Assembly: GCA_964444665.1 (NCBI GenBank)
Contig: CAYUIE010000004.1
Coordinates: 1 to 64,000, forward strand
From: CAYZTY01 sp964444665
GTDB lineage: Bacteria; Planctomycetota; Phycisphaerae; Sedimentisphaerales; CAYZTY01
DNA length: 64,000 bases
Direction of reading: 5' to 3'
Shown piece by piece: positions 34,349 through 45,100 of the stretch (its first letter is position 1; the number at the start of each line of letters is the position of its first letter). Under the pieces are notes generated by a model. That model ran no database searches. It saw nothing but the letters and a program-made list of their open reading frames with translations, and was not told the origin of the DNA. The translations under genes were made by a program, and so were the position numbers.

Positions 34349-34461
34349 TTAACGGGTGACATCACAGGCCGGGTTGTATTGTCCATCGCCTTCTCCAAAC
34401 AGCCAGGCTATGCAAATACTGCAAAGTCCTCAAAGTCGGCGTCGCAGCCATCGGCGATAAC
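34349..34461 (-). pseudogene. Frameshifted dockerin remnant
   Basis: On the minus strand one frame reads VIADGCDADFEDFAVFA then stops, and the next frame continues AWLFGEGDGQYNPACDVTR and a stop. Joined by a single frameshift these give the planctomycete dockerin pattern D.C.ADFEDFAVFA..WL..GDG.YNPACD. No start or upstream domain survives nearby. It is best read as the decayed 3' end of a third dockerin-bearing gene that once preceded the glycosidase. Confidence 0.5.
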
Positions 34462-34581
34462 TTATCACTAAGCTCGCCATAACCACTTAAATCCAAGATT
34501 TATATGCTTTTATACTTGTCTGACGGGAAGTATACAGGTATATAGTGGACTTAATTGCTAACGTTTTATGGACAAAAAGCC

Positions 34582-34989
34582 ATGAACAAAACACAGTTAA
34601 AAGCCTTGTGGGTAGGGATAGGCATTTTTGTGTTGATGGGCCTTTTTCCCCCGACAACAAAGGGATACAACTTCGTTCTGGACAGAGGCGATATAAGCCT
34701 TTGCCGTCTGCTCATTCAATGGGTTATTACAGCCGCTATCACAGCCGGCTTCATATACAGTATCAAGGTTGACCCAGGATTAATTTTGAAAATTCCATGC
34801 TTGCTGTCATATTCGTTCAATCTGGGTAAGCGGCCGTATGCAGAGTTATTAGAGGAGGCGCGAAACAAGGAGGACAAGTCTGATATCAAACGCCTGTGGC
34901 TGTTGCTGTTGCTGCTATTGCTATTAGTCCTTACTATTATTGGATTGTCTTACGAGGGAACCGCACGCCCCCCTGTTAGCATACTTTGA
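34582..34989 (+). CDS. Small membrane protein of unknown function
   Basis: About 135 residues from ATG 34582, which yields a conventional start MNKTQLKALWVGIGIFVLMG; the frame is open 9 codons further. Three predicted transmembrane helices: WVGIGIFVLMGLFPP, LLIQWVITAAITAGFIYSI and LWLLLLLLLLLVLTIIGLSY. A short charged loop lies between the second and third. Isolated on the + strand between minus-strand genes. No family recognised; the helices make it a plausible gene. Confidence 0.5.
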   Translation: MNKTQLKALWVGIGIFVLMGLFPPTTKGYNFVLDRGDISLCRLLIQWVITAAITAGFIYSIKVDPGLILKIPCLLSYSFNLGKRPYAELLEEARNKEDKSDIKRLWLLLLLLLLLVLTIIGLSYEGTARPPVSIL

Positions 34990-35041
34990 AAATCCCATTG
35001 AGTTTTAAAAGCCGCTTAAAACGAGAGAGTCAAAAGTACGG

Positions 35042-35632
35042 TTATAACCGCTCCTGCAAATCTTTTTCAAAATCTGATAATATATTAGTCAAACAATTAT
35101 CAAATCCTTCAACCAGGGACTCAGCCGTCCTTTCATTAGACTCAAAAGTTGATTCATAAGTTTTAGTAAACACAACAGATTTACCTGATATTTTTATTAA
35201 GAAAAAACGAATCTTCATTATTGCCTTAGGTGATTTTTTATCCCTGAAATCACCGTATAAAGTGATTATATTACCTTCTAACACATGGCTTGCATTTACA
35301 TAGCTGCCCGGTTCCAATACTAACTTAAACAGCGCTGATTCTGAGAGCCAGCTTCGAGTTTTTTCTGTAATCATATCTTCAGGCCTGATTAAAAACCGGT
35401 TATAAAAGTCTGTTTCATATTCTGACTGGTCCTTTCTATATACAAGACTTCTACTGCTAAAGGCCGTGTCAATATTAAAATTTCGGACACCAAGTACTAT
35501 ATTTTTGCTGATTTGTTGTTGCGGGCGGTCTCGAGAAACTTCGAGGACAAAATTCCTATTATCGTACTCGCATCCGGATGAAAGTACTGATAAAATCATA
35601 AAGCCACATAACGTCATCACTTTTCTATTCAT
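35042..35632 (-). CDS. ABC-type transport auxiliary lipoprotein (PqiC-like)
   Basis: 196 residues with lipoprotein signal MTLCGFMILSVLSSGCEYD (lipobox LSSGC). Mature part fits the ABC_trans_aux (DUF330/PqiC) fold: SRDRPQQQISKNIVLGVRNFNIDTAFSSRSLVYR and a helix ending in SLVEGFDNCLTNILSDFEKDL. In Mla/Pqi/Let systems this outer-membrane lipoprotein works with the MCE subunit. Its ATG overlaps the stop of the MCE gene by 4 bp, and it is last of the operon. Identification depends partly on the operon. Confidence 0.75.
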   Translation of the reverse strand: MNRKVMTLCGFMILSVLSSGCEYDNRNFVLEVSRDRPQQQISKNIVLGVRNFNIDTAFSSRSLVYRKDQSEYETDFYNRFLIRPEDMITEKTRSWLSESALFKLVLEPGSYVNASHVLEGNIITLYGDFRDKKSPKAIMKIRFFLIKISGKSVVFTKTYESTFESNERTAESLVEGFDNCLTNILSDFEKDLQERL

Positions 35633-36525
35633 TTTATTATCTCCGATTTTGAAGGCGGCACACTAAATATCAATCCAGAAGGATGTTTTTTAAGCGTTGC
35701 TGTTAATTCTTTTACGTCATCCGAAATCGCTCTCAGATTACTTATAAATCTATCCACCTCAGGGCTCTGAGTCCTGATTTCTCTGTTAATACTCTCCAAG
35801 GTTTTATCCAGCCGGGTCAGAACCACTGCAAGATTAGCGGTTTCGGCATTTGGGTCGGGGTTCATCAGCAGTTTCTTTGTTTCCTGATTCGTCTGGCGAA
35901 TTTCACAAAAGAAACCCTGTATTTCTTCAGTTAGACCTGTCACATCAACTTCTTCCAACTTTGCCATGACTGCATCCAGCGCATCCCTTATCGTAGAAAA
36001 CTGCTCCGGTGCCGAAGGAATATATATGCAACGGGGTTCCCACGTAATATTCAATACAGGAAAACGGTTCGGGTCTACGAATGCCCCCTCTAAATAAGCT
36101 TGACTGGTTAGTAAATTTGAGGCAAGTCTAAGCCTTAAACCCTGATGTATCAAATTTCTCATGCGAGCTCTTCTCTGCTCATCTGTAAAATCACCCTTAC
36201 GTACTCTTCCTTCGGATTCCTTCGTATCCATAGAGCATAAAACCCTTATATAACGCTCATGTCTCGATACTTCTGTTGGAACAGTCGATATATCATAAAT
36301 AGCAGAAGCAAAATCAATGCTTTCAACTTGTCCTATCTTAACTCCCCTCAACTCAACAGATGCCCCCGGACTCAATCCTGTAACAGTGCTGTCAAAATAT
36401 GTCTCAAAATAAATCTTTCCTTTCGTAAAAAGCCCCGCGCCCCAGATAATAACAGCAACCACAATTAAGGTTACAGATATAATAATAAACAAGCCTATTT
36501 TGAAATAATTCGGTTTCGTGCTCAT
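35629..36525 (-). CDS. mlaD: MCE/MlaD-family lipid transport protein
   Basis: 298 residues: one N-terminal transmembrane helix (IGLFIIISVTLIVVAVIIWG), then an MCE domain (YFDSTVTGLSPGASVELRGVKIGQVESI) with the typical V.LRGV.IG.V phrase, followed by a helical tail with coiled-coil character (ADAVMAKLEEVDVTGLTEEI ... RLDKTLESINREI). It anchors in the inner membrane, forms the periplasmic ring of the transporter, and passes lipids between membranes. It lies 59 bp downstream of mlaF in the operon mlaE-mlaF-mlaD-lipoprotein. Confidence 0.9.
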   Translation of the reverse strand: MSTKPNYFKIGLFIIISVTLIVVAVIIWGAGLFTKGKIYFETYFDSTVTGLSPGASVELRGVKIGQVESIDFASAIYDISTVPTEVSRHERYIRVLCSMDTKESEGRVRKGDFTDEQRRARMRNLIHQGLRLRLASNLLTSQAYLEGAFVDPNRFPVLNITWEPRCIYIPSAPEQFSTIRDALDAVMAKLEEVDVTGLTEEIQGFFCEIRQTNQETKKLLMNPDPNAETANLAVVLTRLDKTLESINREIRTQSPEVDRFISNLRAISDDVKELTATLKKHPSGLIFSVPPSKSEIIK

Positions 36526-36584
36526 TCTTCTTTCCTATACATAAAAGTATCCGGTTTTTCATAGTTTTTAACAAAAAGCTTCAT

Positions 36585-37337
36585 TTACGACTCCCTGTTA
36601 AAAAATTGTCTCACCCAGGGATTATCACTCTTGTCACGCAGGTAATCAGGTCTACCTGCAGCCACTATGGACTTGGTAATTTTATCAAGCATTATTACCC
36701 TGTCTGCCACTTTATATATACTCGGTAACTCATGCGTCACTACGATAAACGTAATGCCAAGACTTCTCGAGAGCTCTATGATTAAATCATCAAGCTGTGA
36801 TGAGGTAATAGGGTCAAGTCCCGCTGAAGGTTCATCGAGAAATAATATCCTCGGCCCCAGAGTCATAGCTCGTGCTATAGCCGCCCTTTTCCTCATACCG
36901 CCGCTAAGCTCCGAAGGCATCTTGTATGCACTACCCTCCAGGCCGACCACTTTAAGCCTCATTTGTGCTATAAATTCCATAGCATCCCGCGGTATGTCCG
37001 TGAACTCTTCAAGAACTAAACATATATTCTCCATTAAATTCATCGACCCGAAAAGAGCACCATTCTGGTACATTACGCCTATCCTTCGGAGGATATCAAT
37101 CCGCTCCTGGCCTTGAGCAGAAACGATATCATTACCCTGGATGAATACTTTACCCGAAACAGGAGGTAAAAGACCAATCATGTGCTTCAAAAGCGTGCTC
37201 TTGCCACAGCCCGAACCTCCTAAAATGATAAATACTTCACCGGCTTGAACCTCAAAATTAATATCCTTAATAATCGCGACCTCGCCATAACCGGCAGTGA
37301 GATTCTCAACTCGAATTACAGTCTCAGAATCAGTCAT
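36585..37337 (-). CDS. mlaF: Mla-type ABC transporter ATPase
   Basis: About 250 residues from ATG 37337; the longer frame reads back through mlaE in another frame and is cysteine-rich nonsense. Walker A GGSGCGKST, signature LSGGMRKRAAIARAM, Walker B ILFLDEPSAGLDP and the switch His in VVTHELPS are intact. The LSGGM(R/Q)KR form is typical of MlaF. It starts 8 bp after the mlaE stop, consistent with coupled translation. Confidence 0.92.
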   Translation of the reverse strand: MTDSETVIRVENLTAGYGEVAIIKDINFEVQAGEVFIILGGSGCGKSTLLKHMIGLLPPVSGKVFIQGNDIVSAQGQERIDILRRIGVMYQNGALFGSMNLMENICLVLEEFTDIPRDAMEFIAQMRLKVVGLEGSAYKMPSELSGGMRKRAAIARAMTLGPRILFLDEPSAGLDPITSSQLDDLIIELSRSLGITFIVVTHELPSIYKVADRVIMLDKITKSIVAAGRPDYLRDKSDNPWVRQFFNRES

Positions 37338-37345
37338 TCCAGCTT

Positions 37346-38461
37346 TTATATCCCAAGATAAAAATAAACAACAGCGAACACACCATCTGCAACAATTACA
37401 GCAATAATGCTGCTGACAACCGCCTTGGTTGCAGAATCTCCGACGGCACTTGCTCCGGTACCAGTCTGCAAACCTCTCAAACATCCTATACCAGCAATCA
37501 TCGAACCAAAGACCAGGGTTTTAACCATGCCCCCTGCCAGATCACCAAGGGTTGCTGCTTCCTGAATCCGATTAAGAAAAGTTATTGGATGAAAACCCAG
37601 TGAAAGCATAACTAATCCACATCCTATCAAGCCACATAAGTGATTGAACATCGTCAAAAGAGGCATTACAACCACGCCGGCGACCATACGCGGTATGGCT
37701 AAAAACCTTACCGGGTCAATCCCCATCGTAGTCAATGCATCAATCTCTTCATTCACCTTCATCGTGCCGAGTTCAGCAGCATAGGCTGAACCGCTTCGAC
37801 TTGCAAAAATGACAGCAGTAATCAGCGGACCAAGCTCTCTAAAAAGTGAAATTACAATCAGGTCGGCCACGAATACCTGAGCGCCAAATTTTTGCATGGC
37901 GACCGCCGATTGAAATGCGAGAATCAAGCCGATTAGAAAACCAAGCATACAGGTAATACCAACTGCGTCCGCTCCGCTTTTCTCGGCAATTAAAAAAGTA
38001 TCAGTCCAGCGAATGTTCTTGGGCTTTGAAATTGTGCTGAAAAATTTTACAAATAATTCACCCATGAAGCTGATTTGTGTCTTTAAATCATCCCAGGCCC
38101 GGCAGCCGGCGTTTCCAACTTTTTCTATAAATCCTTGAAGGGAAAATTTCTCAGGCAAATACTCACTTATTTGGCCGGGGTCGAATATTTTTATGAGTTG
38201 CTCAAACTCCGGTCTTAAACCCTCTATAATAAATTGCCGATTTTCTTTTTCCTGACGTTGCCTCAACTGTAAAAGAAGGGCTGCGCCAGTACCGTCGCAA
38301 TACTCAACACCGGCAGCATCCACTTCCAGAAGTGAAGGTTCGGTATCAGATAATTTTTTGGCGGCCTCGGACCATATTGGGCCCACAGTGTCGGCATCCA
38401 GCCGTCCCTCTATGGTAAGTTTTAAGCCGCTGTCATCTATTTTGTAGTCTGTTTGAACCAT
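37346..38461 (-). CDS. mlaE: STAS-domain/MlaE permease fusion
   Basis: 371 residues. Residues 1-110 are a STAS domain (LTIEGRLDADTVGPIWSEAA; LLEVDAAGVEYCDGTGAALL), equivalent to MlaB, fused to an MlaE permease (about 130-371) with MLGFLIGLILAFQSAVAMQKFGA, REQGPL-type core (reads SLFRELGPLITAVIFASRSG) and AELGTMKVNEEIDAL. The fusion replaces the separate MlaB subunit that regulates MlaFE. First gene of the operon; no clear ribosome binding site. A porin remnant lies immediately upstream. Confidence 0.92.
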   Translation of the reverse strand: MVQTDYKIDDSGLKLTIEGRLDADTVGPIWSEAAKKLSDTEPSLLEVDAAGVEYCDGTGAALLLQLRQRQEKENRQFIIEGLRPEFEQLIKIFDPGQISEYLPEKFSLQGFIEKVGNAGCRAWDDLKTQISFMGELFVKFFSTISKPKNIRWTDTFLIAEKSGADAVGITCMLGFLIGLILAFQSAVAMQKFGAQVFVADLIVISLFRELGPLITAVIFASRSGSAYAAELGTMKVNEEIDALTTMGIDPVRFLAIPRMVAGVVVMPLLTMFNHLCGLIGCGLVMLSLGFHPITFLNRIQEAATLGDLAGGMVKTLVFGSMIAGIGCLRGLQTGTGASAVGDSATKAVVSSIIAVIVADGVFAVVYFYLGI

Positions 38462-38498
38462 ATTATTTATAGAGGTTTATTAATGTTATTAAAAACCG

Positions 38499-38684
38499 TT
38501 AGAAAGTCAATCGAGCATTCAAACCGAAAACGACGAGGGCATGTTCGTCAGGATTAAGCACCGGATTAATAATCAGTTGAATATCCGGGATTATCGAAAG
38601 GTTCTGAGACAGTTGCAGCCGATAGAAACATTCAGCCGTATACTGAACGTCAAGATTATTTGCAGAGGGCTTCTTAATAAGCAT
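38499..38684 (-). pseudogene. C-terminal remnant of an OprB-type carbohydrate porin
   Basis: 61 codons whose last 45 residues read YTAECFYRLQLSQNLSIIPD and continue to IINPVLNPDEHALVVFGLNARLTF, the terminal beta strands and C-terminal Phe of OprB-family porins, complete with the INP.-NP motif. The rest of the about 400-residue barrel is missing; the sequence upstream in all frames does not resemble a porin. GAGGTG just before the ATG could allow translation, but a two- or three-strand barrel end cannot be functional on its own. Confidence 0.6.
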
Positions 38685-39060
38685 TCACCTCGTTTCTACC
38701 TTTCTTTGCCCACCGGTGCCTTGGGTCGAATCGCGTGCATAAAAATCTAAAGTTAGTGATAACTTCCAGCATTAAAAACTCCTAATATATATCACGAACT
38801 TGCGCTTTCATTTTATCCGGTCACTTGGTATTTACAAGAACTTTTAAGAAGAAAGCAGGATTGTAGGAATCTCCAGGTCGTGACCTGGTTAGAAGCCTTC
38901 TGAAAAGAGTTAACGCTGACTTCAAAGTATTTTCTTTTTCAAAAAGTACCATAAACAGTTACCAACCAGCAAATTACCCCACAGCATCACGAAAAACATA
39001 GCTAAGATTCGAGAAACGTGGTAACAAAATGGTGACAAGATTTTGTCAAGCATGAAACAT
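38685..39060. other. Gene-free region upstream of the porin remnant
   Basis: I see no gene. The stretch 39011-39042 (GATTCGAGAAACGTGGTAAC, AAAATGGTGACAAG) recurs with four changes at 48690-48722, near the tRNA-Arg. The remainder is unremarkable AT-rich DNA that may contain the mlaE promoter. Confidence 0.4.
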
Positions 39061-39095
39061 TAAAAAAGGGCTGTAAGCAATGCCTACAGCCCTTT
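39061..39095 (-). terminator. Intrinsic terminator of the giant subtilase gene
   Basis: On the minus strand AAAGGGCTGTA and TACAGCCCTTT form an 11-bp stem with a 9-base loop, directly followed by a run of six T. It lies 38 bp after the stop codon of the gene at 39133. Confidence 0.85.
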
Positions 39096-39132
39096 GATTC
39101 GACAATAAGTTCATGTGCCATCACATAGTACT

Positions 39133-42100
39133 TTACTCAAGCCAGTGTTCGCAAAATATCAGCAGGTCACTCAAGTTAATTCTATTGTCCTGATTGAAAT
39201 CGCACTCTTCGCACCATAATTCGCTAACCTGAGTAAGGTCGTATTCGACCTGTACATCGTCGAAATAAACGTATCCATTGCCATTTTGATTGGCCATGAA
39301 GCGTATCTGTGTGTTCGGAGCAGTGTAGGCTGAAATATCGAAGGCTTCGCTGTTCAACCAGGTACTATATCCATCAGGTATCGTAAGCAGGTTGGTCCAG
39401 CTCGAACCACCATCATCCGAGACGTCAACTTTCATATTGTTGTGGAAGTACGGGCCTACGCGCCACCAATTAAAGGTCAATTCGGCAAAGGTGGCGCCAC
39501 TCAGATCGGCCTCTCGGAGCAGGCCTTTGCCTTGTGAGTGGTGTCCAATTCGCAGTGCGTTGGATACAAACGAACCAACGACCCGCACATCGCCAGCACC
39601 TGGTCCGTCAGACTCACCGATTTCCAGCCAGTCGCCACTCCAGTCCTGTGTGCCATCGCTGCCGTTGTAGGAGATAGAATTAAACAAGTCAGAGATTGTC
39701 TCAACAGTCAAAACTTCGTACGGACTGTACCAGCTCGAGGCAAGGATGGCAAAGTCCGTCAAATCGGTGTTTAAATCACCGTTTAAATCTCCTGTGAAGT
39801 TACACATGCCGTAATCCGAGAGGTCGCTTTGGGTAAACCAGAGAGGCAGGCCGCGGCCTTGCGAGAGGCCTACAAGCCCATCCTGAGCGGCGATATCCAA
39901 TAATGTTATTCTGAGCTTGCCGTTAAAACGCATTTCAATCTGGAAACTATTTGAGTTGGCCAGGCTATACTCCGGTACATTTTCAAACGTTACCACCACC
40001 CGGTCGTCGAGCTGCTTCCAGGAAATCACGCCGCCGGCCGAGGGATCCAGGTCATCAAACAGGGCCGATATACGCGGCAAAGCGAAGTGGTCTTCCAGAG
40101 TCTCAAAGTGGCGTATGTCGCCGGAGATGAAGCTGACATAGCCGTTACTTCCAATATAGAAAACATCGTAATCAGTACCATATAAATTGATACTGGCATC
40201 AATTAGCTGGACCGGAACGTAATCATCATCACCAAGCGAGATGATTGTTCCACCGTTTGGATCAACAGGAAAATCGTTAGCTTCGTTGATGCAAGCCTTA
40301 TAGTAAATGGATGACCCATCGGGCGAGAAAGTCAGTGTCCGGCCGGTCATATCATTACACCTGGGATCGTTAGGGTCGATGGGAACATTCGGGTCAAATA
40401 GTTCGGTGAAATAGTCGGTCGGTTCAATAGTTAAAGTTGCCTGGGCGATAATCTCAGGAACATAAGGGTCATTAGAAGAAATGATGATATTCCCTTTATA
40501 AGTCCCCGGCAGTCGATTAGCATCAAAGACTACATTTACGTTAATCGTCTGGCCGGGACCAACGGCACCTGTTTCGGGCACGAATCCAATCCAGCCTCCG
40601 GCTAATGCTCCACACGAGTCTTCTGCTTCGAGGATAGCCTGGTGTAAGTTAAGGCGGCCACCGGAAACGCAAAGGCCCGCCAATGTCGGGTCGACCGTTT
40701 GCAAAATTATATCCTTTACTTCCAGATAGGTCAGTGACGGACATGCAGACCAAATAAGTGCACATGCTCCTGCAACGTGAGGACCAGCCATAGATGTACC
40801 ACTCAGGTACTGATACCAGCCACCCGGTTCACAACTTAAAATGCTGCTTCCCGGCGCGCCAAGGTCAACTGAAACAGGTCCGTAGCAGGAAGAACCGGAC
40901 TTATTGTCATAATAATCCGTAGATAAGACAGCAATTATGTTCTCGCAGGGATAGCTTGATGGGTAGTGCGGAGATGTATCGTTATTGACCCCATCGTTTC
41001 CGGCCGAGGCCACGAAGAGTAAACCGGCTGCATCAGCTGCCTCTATGGTATCCCTAAGGGGCTGGTTGTAGGGGCCGCCTCCCCACGAATTGCTCATAGC
41101 TCGTGCACCATTGTTAACTGCATACTCTATAGCTGAAATAGCACCGCTGATAAATGCAGTTTCTCCGTAATTGGGAAATATTTTCAAAGGCATAATCTCG
41201 ACATCCCAGCAAACACCTACGACACCGATACCGTTATTACCCACGGCTCCGATAGTTCCCGCACAATGCGTTCCGTGATAATGATAATCAATCGGGTCGG
41301 AATCATTGTCGGCAAAGTCCCAGCCATGTATATCATCAACATAACCGTTACCGTCATCGTCAACACCCGATGTTCCATTGAACTCGGCTTCATTAATCCA
41401 CATATTCGCCGACAGGTCGGGATGTGTGTAGTCAACGCCCGAATCGAGAAGAGCAATAATGATATCTCTATTGCCGATCCATATGTCCCATGCCTCGGGG
41501 GCGTCGATATCGGCGTCAACCAAACCTCCGGTCTGACCAATATTGTGCATACCCCAAAGATCGTCAAAATACTCGTCATTAGGGATATTCTGCTGTATAG
41601 AGTCTAATCTTATCTCGTAGTCCGGTTGAGCATATAAGATGCCTTTCGTCTGGTTAAAGGCAACCAGCGCCTTTTCAACACTCACGCCGGCAGGCAGGTT
41701 AACCAGGGACAAACCCGGGACAATTTCATATTCCCGCTCGATGGCAGGCTCGTTCAAGCTCTTAAGGATACTCTTTTTCTGAGTAATATTCGGCCAGGTT
41801 TTATCAACATGAGGAGCAAAACGTACGAGTAACCGGCCCGGAGCGAAATTTGCATCATCAGCCAGCACAGTAAAGTCCTGCCCGGGTAGAATGGAATCGA
41901 TACTATAGTCTTCTGCCTTTAGTGGCGTAAAACCCGTCTGTTGAACTGAAAGAGAGAACTCCAGAGCAGAACCACCTGTGTTTCCAATGGTGAGGATTTG
42001 AATATCATTACAGCCCTGTGGAATTTCCGCTTCAAAAGAATAAGGACTCACCCATATTTTCGGGTCCGTATATACATTGAGACATACTGTTCGCTTCTGC

Positions 42101-45100
42101 AGCAGTGTTGTGGCGATATCAAGGAAATTCAAGTCACCGCAGTGGTAGCCCTCTTCCATAGTATCGGCCTGAGCGTTGGGAGCAACTACAATTGAGGTCG
42201 ATTCACCCGGGTTTAAAGTGCCGCCCGATGAGTACAAATCCAGCCAGGGAATGTCTGAATCAACAGTCCAGTCAATACTGACCGGCCCGATGTTGGTCAA
42301 CTGATAAGATGTATTTGATGGCACGAACGGGCCGCCGGGGTGTCCGGAGAATACAAAATTCGCGTCAGGAATAATTTCAAGATAATCCGTCATGCCGCGG
42401 CCACTCAATTGTACTTCAACTTCCGGCTCATCTATGTCACTGCTTTTGATGACTACCACAGCTTCGCATTCTTCAACATCTGTCGGCTCGAAAACTACGT
42501 TGACGTCAATACTGCTCGAGGGGGCTACTATCACTGGTAATGAAGAAACGTTTTCCAGGCGGAAACCACCTGATGACAGGTTTGCGGACTGGACGGGCAA
42601 AATCTGCAGCGGAACCTCACCCTGGCCGGGATATTCCGGCGGCTTCCAGTTCTCTGGAGCAGCCTCCGACTCTGACGCTGTAGAAGGATGCTCGTTGTAC
42701 CATTGCTGTTCTGCACTTATAGTTTGTGAGGTGGTTTCGGGCTCGGTAACAAGCACATCGTCAAAAAAGTGCGTAACGGAGGAATACGAAGTACCTGTAT
42801 AGCCAAGCAAGCCAATTCTTCCACTTGTAAGACCCAAGTCGGTCAGGCTATGGATAAGGTAGCCATTGATGTAGAATTGCAGGTCAGAGCCGTTTGCCAT
42901 TACCTTAAGCGTGTTCCAACTCGTGGGTGGGTTGATATAGGATGAATCGGTCCAACTAACCAGTGTGGTGATTGTTCCAGACACCAGCTTAAAGATTAAG
43001 TAGCTCTCTTCATCAATGCCAAACCCATAGCCGGAACCTGTGGACACAGGATACGACTCGAAGTCTGCCGTTGCCCGGAAGATTATATAACGGGCATAGC
43101 CTGAAGATTCAGCGCGGCGTATCTTTACCTCGTAACAGAAGTTCTCGAGGATTTCACCGCTGTACGTTGCGACCATGCTATTGGTGCCACTTGGAGACGG
43201 CTGGTAAGCTCGATATTCCTGGTTCACAACCCCCCAGTCGGCATCCACGTCTTCCTCCCAATCCTGTGCCAGCCCGTCGTCAAAGTCTTCGAAGTATCCG
43301 CCGCCAAGAGAAATGTCCGTAACAACAAGGCTAAATGTCGGATCGGTATTGGTCACCGTAATGTGCTCTCTCCGTGACAGTCCTATGATGACATCTCCGA
43401 AAGGCATATTCAGGTCGTCAACCGGCGAAATAGAATCGGTTACCTCAATCTCGGCGGGACCCGGATTTACGTCAAGCGTCACATACCGACTTTGGTTTGC
43501 GCCGTTGCTCAGATTGGTGAAAAGGATTGTATCGCTATAACCACCCGGCGGCAGTAAGTTAACCTCTGTGGTAAGCCGGAGTTCAACTGTAGTGATTTCA
43601 TCCGGCCCCAAAGTCCCGGAGGTATAATCAATGTCAAGCCACGTTTCAGTAATATGTGCACTCCAATCAAGGCTGTTCGGTCCGGTGTTTGTTAGCTGGT
43701 ACGTCTTCGTCGAAGGCGTAAACGGCCCGGTTTCATAACCTGAAATGATGAAGTCTTCCGGTGGCATCACCGCAGTTATACGAAGTGCATCCAATCGGCC
43801 ATAGACATACGCCGAGCCGCTGCTGCTTCCCTTGTCATCATCGTAACGGGCCCCGACAACGCAGCGGTCATCGCTTATGCTCACTGAACAGCCGTAGTAA
43901 TCCGAGCCGGCCCCATCCGAGGCCGTCAGCTTGGTCTTCTGAATCCAGCTCGTACCATTCCATTCGAATAAGTATGCCGAGCCGCTGCTGCTTCCCTTAT
44001 CATCATCGCCATCGGCCCCGACAACACAGCGGTCACCGCTTATGCTCACCGAATTGCCGAAGTAATCCCCGCTGGCCCCATCCGAGGCCGTCAGCTTGGC
44101 CTGCTGGCTCCAGTTTGTGCCGTTCCATTCGAATATGTATGCCGAGCCGCTGCTGCTTCCCTTATCATCATCGTAACGGGCCCCGACAACACAGCAGTTA
44201 CCACTAATGCTTACCGAATAGCCGAAGTAATCCGAGTCGGCCCCATCCGAGGCCGTCAGCTTGGCCTGCTGGCTCCAGTTTGTGCCGTTCCATTCGAATA
44301 TGTATGCCGAGCCGCTATAGCTTCCCATATCATCATCGCCATCGGCCCCGACAACACAGCGGCCGCCGCTAATGCTTACAGAATAGCCGAAGTAATCCCC
44401 GCTGGCCCCATCCGAGGCCGTCAGCTTGGCCTGCTGGCTCCAGTTTGTGCCGTTCCATTCGAATATGTATGCCGAGCCGCTATAGCTTCCCATATCATCA
44501 TCGCCATCGGCCCCGACAACACAGCGGCCGCCGCTAATGCTTACAGAATAGCCGAAGTAATCCCCGCTGGCCCCATCCGAGGCCGTCAGCTTGGCCTGCT
44601 GGCTCCAGTTTGTGCCGTTCCATTCGAATATGTATGCCGAGCCGCTATAGCTTCCATTATCATCATCGCCATAGGCCCCGACAACGCAGCGGTCGCCGCT
44701 AATGCTTACAGAATAGCCGAGATAATCCGAGCTGGCCCCATCCGAGGCCGTCAGCTTGGCCTGCTGGTCCCAGTTTGTGCCGTTCCACTCGAATATGTAT
44801 GCCGAGCCGCTGCTGCTTCCCTTATCATCATCGCTATCGGCCCCGATAACGCAGCGGTCACCGCTAATGCTCACCGAAATGCCGAAGTTATCCGAACTGG
44901 CCCCATCCGAGGCCGTCAGCTTGAACTCGGGCATAACGACTCTTAGCTCAACCGACCGTTCATGGACTATCCCGCTGGTTAGGTTGGAAAAGGTCACGGT
45001 GTCCGTATAAACGCCAAGCGGCAGAATATTGGCATTGGGGTTGATGCAGACATCGACGGTCGTGGAAGCACCGCCGGCCAATGTTCCACTGCCAGGCGTA

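Noticed and set aside
37338..37484. Cys-rich N-terminal extension of the MlaF-like ATPase
   Set aside because: It is a shifted frame of mlaE coding sequence; ATG 37337 gives a normal MlaF start 8 bp after the mlaE stop.
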